The notes under the pieces: model-generated
Told to the model about the DNA's origin: nothing
What the model saw: only the letters and a program-made list of their open reading frames with translations
Databases searched by the model: none
Translations under genes and position numbers: made by a program
Origin: CAZIPN01 sp964541225
Lineage (GTDB): Bacteria > Actinomycetota > Coriobacteriia > Anaerosomatales > JAAXUF01
Assembly: GCA_964541225.1 (NCBI GenBank)
Contig: CAZIPN010000020.1
Span: 1 to 41,020 of the forward strand
Direction: 5' to 3'
Length of the DNA stretch: 41,020 bases
Shown: positions 17,910 to 26,364 of the stretch, one piece after another
Position numbering within the stretch: position 1 is the stretch's first letter
Layout: each line of letters opens with the position of its first letter

Positions 17910-18893
17910 TTAGCCCGGTCGCGGGAATTCGAACGGCTTGCTCGCCACGAACTGCTCCGTGACGTCACCGACCCGGTCGAGGTCGTGCACCAGATCGAGC
18001 TTGCGCGACTCAGTCACCGAGTCGAGGTCCAGCCCATCAAGCCGTACCCAGACGATGTTCGGCGACGTCGCGGACTCAAAGTAGTAGACCCGGTGCGTGA
18101 GGTCGGCCACGACGCGCCAGCGTGTGGTCGAGATGTTGGGGCGCGCCGGGTCGGCCGTGCCGAATGGCGCCGAAGCATTTCGCGCGACGCTCAGGACCTC
18201 AGCGATCGCGGTTCGCACGTCACTCGTCGTGGGCAGGTGCGTCGCATAGTAGGCTGCACGCACGAACCGGTCCGGCGAGTCGGTCGAGCCAGGAAGGGGT
18301 TTGCTTCCGCCGAACCCCTCGTAGTCCTTCACGAGTTCGAGCTGCTCGTCGTAGACCGGCGAGTTCGTCATGATCTGGAACTGCGGTCCGTGGTGTGTCC
18401 GAATCTGTCCGCCGACGAACTCGACGATCGCCGAGTCGCCACTCGGGTCTTCCAGCGAGAGGTGTGCTGTCCCGGGTCTGTCGCCGAGAAGCGCCGGCAC
18501 GATCTGGAAGTCGGAGTTGCGCGCCCACGACACCGCTTCGGCCACCGTCGCGAAGTTGTCGAGGAAGTACTGCAAGCAGATCGGCAATCCGATTCCCGGA
18601 CGTTTGGGATCGCGCACGCCGTAGTCGGCCTCGGCGAGATAGAGTCCGTTGGCCGCGAAACCCTGATCGTTCATTCCGTCGCATGTCACGGCTCCGTACA
18701 TGGCGGCGACTACGCTGCCATAGCGAGACGTCCACCTCAGAGTCTCGCCGCCGGTCAGACCGGTACGCGATACTCCTCGCGGCAGCGCCCACAGGTCGGT
18801 TTTCGTGTCCTCGAGCCAGTCCATGGTGCGTGCGACAACTACCGTGCCGCTGCCAGGCGTGCCCTCACTCGACCACAGAATGCGTGTGCACAT
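17910..18893 (-). CDS. Linear amide C-N hydrolase, choloylglycine hydrolase/penicillin acylase family (Ntn)
   Basis: A 327-residue Ntn hydrolase. The start is set at ATG 18893, so Cys2 follows the initiator Met (MCTRILW) and becomes the N-terminal nucleophile after Met removal. AAGGGA lies upstream. Family residues are visible: ARTMDW (Arg22, Asp25), GMNDQGFAANGLYL and the oxyanion asparagine in IMTNSP. No signal peptide is present, so the enzyme is cytosolic. Relatives cleave conjugated bile salts, penicillin V or acyl-homoserine lactones. The substrate cannot be told from sequence alone, and the general 'linear amide hydrolase' name is safest. Confidence 0.9.
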   Translation of the reverse strand: MCTRILWSSEGTPGSGTVVVARTMDWLEDTKTDLWALPRGVSRTGLTGGETLRWTSRYGSVVAAMYGAVTCDGMNDQGFAANGLYLAEADYGVRDPKRPGIGLPICLQYFLDNFATVAEAVSWARNSDFQIVPALLGDRPGTAHLSLEDPSGDSAIVEFVGGQIRTHHGPQFQIMTNSPVYDEQLELVKDYEGFGGSKPLPGSTDSPDRFVRAAYYATHLPTTSDVRTAIAEVLSVARNASAPFGTADPARPNISTTRWRVVADLTHRVYYFESATSPNIVWVRLDGLDLDSVTESRKLDLVHDLDRVGDVTEQFVASKPFEFPRPG

Positions 18894-18992
18894 CGAGCTT
18901 CCCTTCGTCTGCAGACCGCGACCCCTCAATGTCGCTGGCCTGTCCGCCATGAGCGCCTCGCGAACCCCTCCCTGTCCCGCTGCCCCCTTGCC

Positions 18993-20471
18993 CTACAGCA
19001 ATCGCGAACTCAGTCGCGCGAGCGCGTTGCGCATGCGGGCCAGGCGGCCGATAGCGTGCATGTCTTGGAGCGTGAGCTCACCGCATCGCGTTGCGTCGTC
19101 GTCAAAGGCCGCGTCTGTCTCGGCGGCGATCGTTGGGTCGTAGAAGACCACACTCAGCTCGTCGTGAAGCGCGAAACTGCGGATGTCGAAATTGGTGGTG
19201 CCTAGAATCGCGATCGCGCCGTCGACAGTCATCGCCTTGGCGTGCATGAAGCCGGCGCGGTACTGAAAGACGCGCCCCCCAGCTTCCGTGAGCTCGTCGA
19301 TGTAGGTGTTCGCCGCCCACCACGGCAGCTTCTTGTCGGGCACGCCGGTCATCATGAATCGCACGTCGACTCCCGCAAACGACTGCGCCACGAGCGATTC
19401 CTGGATGGCTTCGTCTGGCACGAAGTACGGCGATTGGATGCGCAGACGCTTCTCTGCCGAGGAGATCGCGAGCAGGAAGGCGTCGCGGACGGCCGGCCAT
19501 GGGCTTTCGGGGCCGGAGTGCACGAGCTGCGCCCAGACGGCGCGCCGGTCGGGTTTCTCGGCAGGGGCGGGGAAGTAGCGTTCGCTGAAGAGATCCTCGC
19601 CGCACGTGCGCAGCCAGCGCTCGCAGAACATGCGCTGCAAGTCGGCGACGAGGGGGCCGCCCAGGCGCACGTGCGTGTCACGCCACGACTCGAAACGCTG
19701 ACCGCCGTCGATGTACTCCTGGCCCATGTTCATGCCGCCGGTATAGGCCACGCGTCCGTCGACGACCGCGATCTTGCGGTGGTTGCGGTAGTTGAGCCGG
19801 TCGGGTTCGGTGGCGTCGGCCTTCACACGGGCGCCCGCCTTCGCGAGCCTTCTGAGCTGGCGCTTTCCCGAAGCGATCGAGCCGATCCAGTCGTAGAGCA
19901 CGCGCACTTCGACGCCCTCGGCGGCCTTGCGCGCGAGCAGGTCGCACACGCGTGCGGTGAGCGCGTCCTGTCGCCAGATGAAGTACTCGAGGTGCACATG
20001 GTCGGTAGCGGACTCGATGTCGCCGATGAGGCGCTCGAACTTCTCGGCACCGGAGGTGAAGACCTCCGGGTCGAAGCACGGCAGCGGCTCGGTGGCGTTC
20101 TGCGAGTGAATCGCGTGCGACAGTCGCTGGGCCGACGGTGTGCTCTCGGCGAGGAACTGCGCGGCGGGGCCCGCGAAGCGTGCGTAGATGGGCGCCAGCA
20201 TCTCGCGACCTCGATCGAGCGCCGCGATCCGCTTGCGGTCGGTTGCGCCGATGAGACGCCAGTTGCGGCCGAAGAGGATGTAGAGAACGACGCCCACGCC
20301 AGGTATCAGGGCGAGCAGCAGCACCCAGGCAAGCGTGGTGGACGGATCGCGCTCCTCGTAGATCAGCGAAAGCGTCAGCGCGATGACGACAAAGAACAGC
20401 ACCACGCCGAACAGTTCGATGATCGTGGCGACCGCGAGGCTCATGAGTGCGAGTCTACCCGACATCGACAT
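18993..20471 (-). CDS. cls: Cardiolipin synthase (phospholipase D family)
   Basis: About 492 residues. Two N-terminal membrane helices (the PLDc_N region with EERDPSTTLAWVLLL and LFGRNWRL) are followed by two PLD domains. Both HKD motifs are complete: HRKIAVVD with GG (His231, Lys233, Asp238) and HAKAMTVD (His410, Lys412, Asp417). The enzyme condenses two phosphatidylglycerols, or PG with another phospholipid, into cardiolipin at the membrane. Starts at 20471, 20465 and 20444 are all ATG in frame and none has a strong ribosome site, so the first ~9 residues are uncertain. Confidence 0.92.
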   Translation of the reverse strand: MSMSGRLALMSLAVATIIELFGVVLFFVVIALTLSLIYEERDPSTTLAWVLLLALIPGVGVVLYILFGRNWRLIGATDRKRIAALDRGREMLAPIYARFAGPAAQFLAESTPSAQRLSHAIHSQNATEPLPCFDPEVFTSGAEKFERLIGDIESATDHVHLEYFIWRQDALTARVCDLLARKAAEGVEVRVLYDWIGSIASGKRQLRRLAKAGARVKADATEPDRLNYRNHRKIAVVDGRVAYTGGMNMGQEYIDGGQRFESWRDTHVRLGGPLVADLQRMFCERWLRTCGEDLFSERYFPAPAEKPDRRAVWAQLVHSGPESPWPAVRDAFLLAISSAEKRLRIQSPYFVPDEAIQESLVAQSFAGVDVRFMMTGVPDKKLPWWAANTYIDELTEAGGRVFQYRAGFMHAKAMTVDGAIAILGTTNFDIRSFALHDELSVVFYDPTIAAETDAAFDDDATRCGELTLQDMHAIGRLARMRNALARLSSRLL

Positions 20472-20585
20472 CGCGAACGCGTCTCGGGCGGGCGTTCGCG
20501 GGCGCGGCGTCCGCAACCATGCGGTGTCGCCGAGCAGGGCGCACCACGACGCGATCCCTGATTGCTTGCCTGCGGACGAGCTGTG

Positions 20586-21731
20586 CTACTTGCCGGAGCC
20601 AATCTCGCCATCGGCCGCCATCGGCCAGGGGTCAGTGAAGTCCTCGCGCGAGAGCTTCCTCACAAGTTTCAGTGAGCCCTTGTCGTGGTCGACGACGGAT
20701 GCGCCTGAGCTGGCGAGCTTGAGCGACGTCCAGTGTCCGCCCACCACCTCACCTTCGCTGTTGACCCGGATCGCCAGCAGTCCAGAGAGGTCCAGCACTC
20801 CGGAGGTGTTGAAGTTGCCCCACCCGGCGAAGTTGCCGAGCGAGTACGCGACCAGCTTGCCCTTGTAGCGCTCGATGCCGCGGACCACGTGCGGGCCGGA
20901 ACCGAGCACGGCGGACGCTCCTGCATCGATCATGGCGTGGGAGAACGATCGGGGCGACCCACGGAACTCCCCATATGCATGCTCGGCGCCCTTTGGCGTG
21001 TGGGTCTTGTCGGAACCCTCCGCTCCGGCGTGCATCAGCACGACGACCACATCAGCTTGCGCTCGCGCACGTCGCACGAGACGCGCGGTGCTGGAGACGT
21101 TCTCAAGCGACTGGGCCCATGAGTAGGGTGCCGCTCCAATGAAGGCGATCCGCATGCCCTTGCGCTCCACTACCGTGATCTGTCCCGGCAGTCCCGTGTA
21201 GGCGACGCCTGCGGACTTCAGTGCTTTGTGCGTCGACGTCATTCCCGCATCGAGGTAGTCGTGTGCGTGGTTGTTGGCGAGGTTCATCAGATCGAAACCA
21301 GCCCACGAAAGGGCGTCGGCATACGATGGCGGAGCCTGAAACGAGAAGCTTGTGCCCGAGTTGCCCTTCGACGTTCCGCCATTGCCGTACGTGCCTTCGA
21401 GGTTGCCCACCATGATGTCGGGCGCCTCAAGCTCAGTGCGGACGTGAGAGAAGAGGGCTCGGCCGTGTTGCGGCGGCATGCCATAGCTTGAGCCAGGCGT
21501 AGTGTCGCCGACCCAGCCGATCGTGATGACGACGGGGGCCGACGTCGTTGGCTTCGTGGGCGCGGTCCTCGTTCCCGCAGCGCCCGCGCTCATCGCGGGT
21601 GTTGCCGGAGCGGATGTCGTCGCCGATGAAGCGTCGGAGGACGGTGCGGACGTACGGGCGCCGAACGAGCATCCGGCGAGTAGGGCCAGGGCAATCAGCA
21701 TTCCTGTCCAGGTGATTGGGCGTCTGATCAC
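20586..21731 (-). CDS. CapA-like metallophosphatase-fold lipoprotein
   Basis: A 381-residue lipoprotein. The GTG start at 21731 has GAAGGGC upstream. The signal peptide ends in the lipobox LLAGC with Cys21, followed by a Ser/Thr/Ala linker to ~70. The CapA/PgsA fold then runs with GWVGDTTPG, VGNLEGT, LANNHAHDYLDAG and VLMHAGAE...GSGPHVVRG. The family is linked to poly-gamma-glutamate synthesis and attachment, but many members occur without capB/capC, as here, and their role is unclear. It is divergent from the GH26 gene, with 168 nt between the starts. Confidence 0.9.
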   Translation of the reverse strand: MIRRPITWTGMLIALALLAGCSFGARTSAPSSDASSATTSAPATPAMSAGAAGTRTAPTKPTTSAPVVITIGWVGDTTPGSSYGMPPQHGRALFSHVRTELEAPDIMVGNLEGTYGNGGTSKGNSGTSFSFQAPPSYADALSWAGFDLMNLANNHAHDYLDAGMTSTHKALKSAGVAYTGLPGQITVVERKGMRIAFIGAAPYSWAQSLENVSSTARLVRRARAQADVVVVLMHAGAEGSDKTHTPKGAEHAYGEFRGSPRSFSHAMIDAGASAVLGSGPHVVRGIERYKGKLVAYSLGNFAGWGNFNTSGVLDLSGLLAIRVNSEGEVVGGHWTSLKLASSGASVVDHDKGSLKLVRKLSREDFTDPWPMAADGEIGSGK

Positions 21732-21899
21732 GGCCGGTGCCCTTCTTCACTACGCAGTGCGCGGCGTCCTTGCGCGCGTCCAGTGTAGCCGAGCGGAAAG
21801 CCGTGTGCTGTGCGGTCCCAAGCGACCGAGGGAGGTTGGTCCGATGAGCCTCTCGGCGTACACTCGATTGCAACTCAGACGCTCGATCCAGGGGAGATC

Positions 21900-23375
21900 A
21901 TGCGAGGATCGGGTTTCAGACATCGTGTGCGAACACTCCGTAGCGTTGCGGCGGCTACCGTCGTGCTGGTTGCGCTGTCGGGCGCGCTAATCGTGCTGTC
22001 GGGTGTGCTCGTGAGCCCGAGCGCGGCGATGGCCGCTGGTGGCGCTCATCCGAACCCAATCCCAGCGCCGGCCAGTGGGTGCTATCTCGGTGCCTACGTT
22101 GCCTCGGGGGCAGCGGGACTTGCGTCCTTCAACGAACAAGCCGGCAGGCAGCAGGCCTTCTTCCTGAAGTTCATCGACGCAAACGAAGACACCGACACCG
22201 ATTCCATCTCGGCAGTTCAGCAGTTCTGTCGGGCGTGCTACGCGGCGGGTGCGTTGCCATATCTGACGGTACAGCCGAGCCACGCCACGAGTTCCTCGCT
22301 GCTGACGACCGCAGATGCAGCCTGGCTTGAAGACTTCACCAAGGCGATCGGTGGTTTGAGGCGACCGGTATTCATCAGATTTGGACACGAGATGAACGGC
22401 GACTGGTACCCGTGGGGCTGGGGCCACGTGACTCCTGGCGTCTACATCGCCGGGTTCAGGCAGGTCGTCGATGCTTTTCGTCGCAACGCCCCTCAGGCCG
22501 CGATGGTCTGGGCTCCGAGTCAGAACTGGGGCGGCGACACGGACCTTCTCTACAGCGACTGGTATCCGGGCGATGACTACGTGGACTGGGTTGGACTGAC
22601 GTCGTACCAGTGGCCGACGAGCGGGGTGGGCGAGCACCAGTTCGATTTCAGTATCAGCAATGGCGAGGGACCAGAAGGTGATTTCTACACCACGTTTGCC
22701 GTGGGTCACGACAAGCCGATGATGATCGCCGAGACGGCGTGTGGCGATGACAACCCGGGCTACTACGACAATGAGTGGGTTGGCGGTTCGCAAGACGAGA
22801 CGGGGACGTACGGAACCGGCGTTGGCCAGGGCGCTCAGAGGTGGTGGATCCACCAGGTCTACGACGTGGGTGAGGAGGACTGCGACATCAACGTGCGCTA
22901 TCCGCGCATCGGCGCCGTGTGTTGGTTCGCCGAGGGCGACTACGACCTCGGCGGGACCGACCTCAGTGCGCACTCGACGGGGTTCTCGGCGTACCGTCAG
23001 GCGATCTCCGATCCGTACTGGCGCTCATTTTCCCCGTCGGCGCCGGTGCTTCCGGCACCCACCATGTACTCCACAGGAGTCGCTCTCAAAGTTGCGCACA
23101 GCGGGCGAGTCCGCACGGCTCTACAGATGAGGGGCACGCTCTCGCCCTCGGCAGCTCCAGGCACGGTCCGAATCACGGTCGCGCGTCGTGTCGGCAGGAA
23201 ATGGAGGGCGTACACGACGGTTCGCGTGAGGGTTGTTCGGGGCGCGTTTGCCTATGCCTTTGCGCCGAGGTACACCGGCTCGTGGCGCGTTGTCGCCGAG
23301 TACACGGGAGGCCAGCTCGGGGCGATCGTGTACCAGCCCTCGGCAAGCCGATCGTGCAGCGTCCGGGTGCGATAG
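21900..23375 (+). CDS. Secreted glycoside hydrolase family 26 (beta-mannanase-like)
   Basis: A 491-residue exported enzyme. ATG 21900 has AGGGGAG just upstream. A signal peptide spans ~15-46 (LVSPSAAMAA). The TIM barrel (~55-375) has the GH26 acid/base motif RFGHEMNGDWYPWG (Glu164) and the nucleophile strand MIAETACG (Glu278), so both catalytic glutamates are present. GH26 enzymes cleave beta-mannans or mixed-linkage glucans, and the exact substrate is open. The C-terminal ~105 residues form a basic beta module resembling that at the end of the papain-like protease (2202-4901), suggesting a shared wall-binding or display domain. Confidence 0.88.
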   Translation: MRGSGFRHRVRTLRSVAAATVVLVALSGALIVLSGVLVSPSAAMAAGGAHPNPIPAPASGCYLGAYVASGAAGLASFNEQAGRQQAFFLKFIDANEDTDTDSISAVQQFCRACYAAGALPYLTVQPSHATSSSLLTTADAAWLEDFTKAIGGLRRPVFIRFGHEMNGDWYPWGWGHVTPGVYIAGFRQVVDAFRRNAPQAAMVWAPSQNWGGDTDLLYSDWYPGDDYVDWVGLTSYQWPTSGVGEHQFDFSISNGEGPEGDFYTTFAVGHDKPMMIAETACGDDNPGYYDNEWVGGSQDETGTYGTGVGQGAQRWWIHQVYDVGEEDCDINVRYPRIGAVCWFAEGDYDLGGTDLSAHSTGFSAYRQAISDPYWRSFSPSAPVLPAPTMYSTGVALKVAHSGRVRTALQMRGTLSPSAAPGTVRITVARRVGRKWRAYTTVRVRVVRGAFAYAFAPRYTGSWRVVAEYTGGQLGAIVYQPSASRSCSVRVR

Positions 23376-23432
23376 GCTGGGACGCCGAGGAACTCGCCGC
23401 GCGTCGGCACGTCCGTTGCTCCCTCACAGAAC

Positions 23433-24158
23433 ATGCGAATTCACCGGGTCCCCGGCCTCATGGCCTACAGCTACCTGATCGAGACCGCCGAGAAGCTCTT
23501 TCTCGTCGATGGAGGCATGACCGGGACTGGCGGCAACGTGCTCAAGCGGATCGCTCAGCTCAACCGCACGCCGGAGCAACTTCAATTCGCGCTCGTTACC
23601 CACGCGCACGCCGACCATTTCGGCGGCCTTGCTGAGATCCAAGAGGCGAGCGGATGCGCCATCGTCTGCCATCCCTCTCACGCGGACACGCTTCGCAAAG
23701 GCCACGGCATTGTCTCCCCAGGTCTGAACGCCTTCGCCAAGATCTACGAACGCATCGCCACGCGCGTACTCCCCAAACTCAAGCTGCCGAGACTGCGCCG
23801 GGTCATCACTGCCGAGGACGGCACGGAGCTCCATCGTTTTGGCCTGCCCGGCCGGATTCTGTACACGCCTGGCCACAGTACGGGCGATCTTACGCTCGTG
23901 CTCGACGACGGCTCGGCGTTTGTCGGCGATCTCGTCCAAGGCCGTCGCATCGCCAAGGTCACGCCGCCGGAGTTCTCGATCATGGCCGTCGATGAGTCCA
24001 AGATGCTCGCCAGCTGGCGAACGCTCATCAAGTCCGGCGCGAAAGTGCTGTACCCGGGGCACGGCCAGATCGTCACCATCGACGAGATCTTGCCGGTCTT
24101 CCGTCGCGCCGTGGCGCGGATTGGACGCCGCCGAGCGTTCACGCAGCCTCAGGACTGA
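23433..24158 (+). CDS. MBL-fold metallo-hydrolase
   Basis: A 241-residue cytosolic metallo-beta-lactamase-fold protein. Metal ligands are visible in order: THAHADH (~58-64), TPGHSTG (~150-156), the aspartate in VGDLVQG, and YPGHG near the C terminus. This is a complete binuclear site of the glyoxalase II or RNase Z-like superfamily. It lies 57 nt after the GH26 stop and may be co-transcribed. The substrate is unknown. Confidence 0.92.
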   Translation: MRIHRVPGLMAYSYLIETAEKLFLVDGGMTGTGGNVLKRIAQLNRTPEQLQFALVTHAHADHFGGLAEIQEASGCAIVCHPSHADTLRKGHGIVSPGLNAFAKIYERIATRVLPKLKLPRLRRVITAEDGTELHRFGLPGRILYTPGHSTGDLTLVLDDGSAFVGDLVQGRRIAKVTPPEFSIMAVDESKMLASWRTLIKSGAKVLYPGHGQIVTIDEILPVFRRAVARIGRRRAFTQPQD

Positions 24159-24224
24159 CGCGTTTCGGATTGGGCTGCAGCCGCCTTGGGATGAGTCTGG
24201 GTCGCCTGGGAATGAGCTGCGCCC

Positions 24225-24866
24225 CTAGCCGCGACTCCACCACCAGATTGTCCGGGGTGATGGCGATCGGCGAATCAAGACCGCCTGCACGATCCAGATG
24301 TGCATCGCCACGACGATCATGAACGCCCGAAACTGCCAGTCCGCTTGCGCGTAGAGCATGATGGCTACGAGCCCGGGCAGCATGACGATAGCCATCAGCT
24401 TGTCCGAACGCGTCAGCGCGAAGGTGACGAGGAGGATTGCGACGAGAATCGCGATCTCAGTCGCCGAGAGCCAGCCGTTGACCAGTCCGATTGCCACACC
24501 GTAGGCAAGCAGTCCTGCCGAAGCACCCATGCCCTGGCCGCCGCCTTGGAACCTGCCGAAGGCGGGGAACCGGTGGCCGACGATCGCCGCGATACCGGCG
24601 GCATACGCGGGTCCTTCCGAGACGCCGATGAGTTTGGCGATTTCGATGGCGATGACGCCTACAGAGATGTCGTAAGCAGCCGTGATCGCCCCGAAGCCTG
24701 CTCCGAGCGCGCGAAACGCGTTCACCGTCCCGGGGTTGCCATCTCCGGTCGATCGAATGTCGATGCCCTTGTAGCGTGCGAGTAGATCGGCCGGCAGCAC
24801 CGAGCCGAGCAGCAGCCCGATGGCGAGCGCGACGACTGCTCGCAGTGTTTCATCGATTGGCAGCAT
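24225..24866 (-). CDS. PlsY-like glycerol-3-phosphate acyltransferase homologue
   Basis: A 213-residue membrane protein with the PlsY layout. GSVLPADLLAR (~21-31) and DIRSTGDGNPGTVNAFRALG (~36-55) match motif 1; GHRFPAF (~97-103) with FQGGGQGMGAS (~106-116) matches the glycine-rich motif 2. In authentic PlsY the latter reads FKGGKG, so both lysines are lost here and acyl-phosphate chemistry may be altered. ATG 24866 has GAGGTGA upstream and lies 5 nt after the glycosyltransferase stop, so the two form an operon. It may acylate a glycolipid made by its partner; this is inference. Confidence 0.8.
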   Translation of the reverse strand: MLPIDETLRAVVALAIGLLLGSVLPADLLARYKGIDIRSTGDGNPGTVNAFRALGAGFGAITAAYDISVGVIAIEIAKLIGVSEGPAYAAGIAAIVGHRFPAFGRFQGGGQGMGASAGLLAYGVAIGLVNGWLSATEIAILVAILLVTFALTRSDKLMAIVMLPGLVAIMLYAQADWQFRAFMIVVAMHIWIVQAVLIRRSPSPRTIWWWSRG

Positions 24867-24871
24867 CGCGC

Positions 24872-26068
24872 TCACCTCACTTTGCCAGACCTGCCGTCGA
24901 ACTCGGCCATTCCGGCCTCTGCGCTGGGATCGGAGCTTCTCGGGATGCGGACCCGCCTGCCCTTCCAGCTGACCCCCGAACCGAATCCAGTGCTCAGCAC
25001 CGAGGCATACAAGATGAGTATCAGATTGAAGAAGACCAGCGGATAGAGCATGAAGGCTGTGACTGGTGTCCTGCGATTCCAGGTGATGAGCGCCCACTGC
25101 GTCGCGAAGAGAACGGCTGATGCGGCGAATGGGGCTATCGGCAGTCCGAAACGAAGCGTCGGCGAGAGCACCGCGAGTGCGGGCCAGACGATGAGCCCAA
25201 TCACGATCACCGTCATTGCGAGCACCGTGAGCAAGTTCGCGCCGACTGAGCTGTAGATCGAGCGCTCGATGCCGACGAATGCATCGCGATATCCCGTGTA
25301 GAGCCGACAGCTCGCAGCGTCACTCGCGTCGAGAAACACCCCCTGGTATCCGAAACGCTTCATTCTCGCGGCCATTGCCATGTCGTCGACGATCGAGTTC
25401 CTGATCGCCTCGTATCCGCCGACTCCGTCCAGAGCGGCTCGGCGAATGGCCACGTACTGGCCGATCGCAAACGACGCCCGCGGCGCCTTCTCGCGTGCGA
25501 CCAAGGCGAACGGGGTCAGCAACATCATCGCGTACATCGTCGGAACGACGATGCTCTCGCCGAAGCTGCCGTATTCCTGCTTGAGGTAGCCCGAGAGTAT
25601 GTCGGCGTGATGGGCCTGAAGGTTCGTCACCGCCCATGAGATGCTGCGTGGATCGTGGACCGTGTCGGCGTCGGTGAGAAGCAGAATCTCGCCGCGCGCG
25701 ATCTCTACGCCCTTCGACATGGCGTGTGGCTTGCCGAGCCACCCATCGGGAAGCGGCCCGCTGCACACCGTTCGCAGGCGCGCATCATGCGCCGAGAGCC
25801 CCGCGAGTATCGCAGCGGTCGCGTCGCTCGACTCGTCATCGACGACGATGACCTCGTAGTCTGCGTAGTCCTGAGCTAGCAGCGATTCCAGGCAGCGACG
25901 TACGGAACGCTGTTCGTCACGCGCCGGAACGATCACCGAAACGAACGGTCCGTCTGTGACGTGAGGTTCGTTGGTGGCGCGGCGGAAGTAGATGATGTTG
26001 AAGAGGGCGATCGCGAGGAAATACGCATTGACGCAGACCAAGGCCACAAGATACTGGTTCTGCATCAT
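24872..26068 (-). CDS. Family 2 glycosyltransferase (CrtQ/HpnB-like)
   Basis: 398 residues from ATG 26068 (AAGGG upstream; the frame stays open to 26158 without a ribosome site). An N-terminal helix (~6-28) precedes a GT-A domain: VPARDEQ, VVDDESSD (Asp77-Asp78), LLTDADT (133-135), and IVDDMAMA (~226-232) in the place of the usual ED acid. C-terminal membrane helices cover ~290-375. The layout is that of CrtQ-type glucosyltransferases acting on lipid acceptors such as carotenoids, and of hopanoid-associated HpnB. It forms an operon with the PlsY-like gene. The acceptor is unknown; no carotenoid or hopanoid genes are nearby. Confidence 0.83.
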   Translation of the reverse strand: MMQNQYLVALVCVNAYFLAIALFNIIYFRRATNEPHVTDGPFVSVIVPARDEQRSVRRCLESLLAQDYADYEVIVVDDESSDATAAILAGLSAHDARLRTVCSGPLPDGWLGKPHAMSKGVEIARGEILLLTDADTVHDPRSISWAVTNLQAHHADILSGYLKQEYGSFGESIVVPTMYAMMLLTPFALVAREKAPRASFAIGQYVAIRRAALDGVGGYEAIRNSIVDDMAMAARMKRFGYQGVFLDASDAASCRLYTGYRDAFVGIERSIYSSVGANLLTVLAMTVIVIGLIVWPALAVLSPTLRFGLPIAPFAASAVLFATQWALITWNRRTPVTAFMLYPLVFFNLILILYASVLSTGFGSGVSWKGRRVRIPRSSDPSAEAGMAEFDGRSGKVR

Positions 26069-26335
26069 CGCAACTGCCCTTTCGCCGGTCGCACCCTCAC
26101 GATCGCTCGCGATGGCGGCAAAATTGCATGTACCACATTGCGTGAACCTTCCGCTCAACAGTGCCTTTTAGACAGCACGTTGTGGTGTGAAGCGCGGAGG
26201 TATGAGTTGTCTCGGGCGCCAGGTTGGGCTTCGACCGTCGCTCGCCCGGGTCCCCGTGGGATAATATTCACGAAACCGTCACATAGTTCTCGGACAATGT
26301 GCGTCTGAGAACGGCGTGGTGATGGGACACTTTGT

Positions 26336-26347
26336 GCACCTAGGTGC
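26336..26347. promoter_or_regulatory. Perfect 12-nt palindrome upstream of the L,D-transpeptidase
   Basis: GCACCTAGGTGC is a perfect palindrome 18 nt before the transpeptidase ATG, in the 296-nt divergent gap (26069-26364). It could be an operator near the transcription start. No confident promoter was found around it. Confidence 0.3.
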
Positions 26348-26364
26348 CGCCAAGAAGGAAGCAC

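Noticed and set aside
17886..20561. Two long plus-strand frames (17886-19205 and 19242-20561)
   Set aside because: They are antisense to the Ntn hydrolase and the cardiolipin synthase, whose catalytic motifs are complete on the minus strand.
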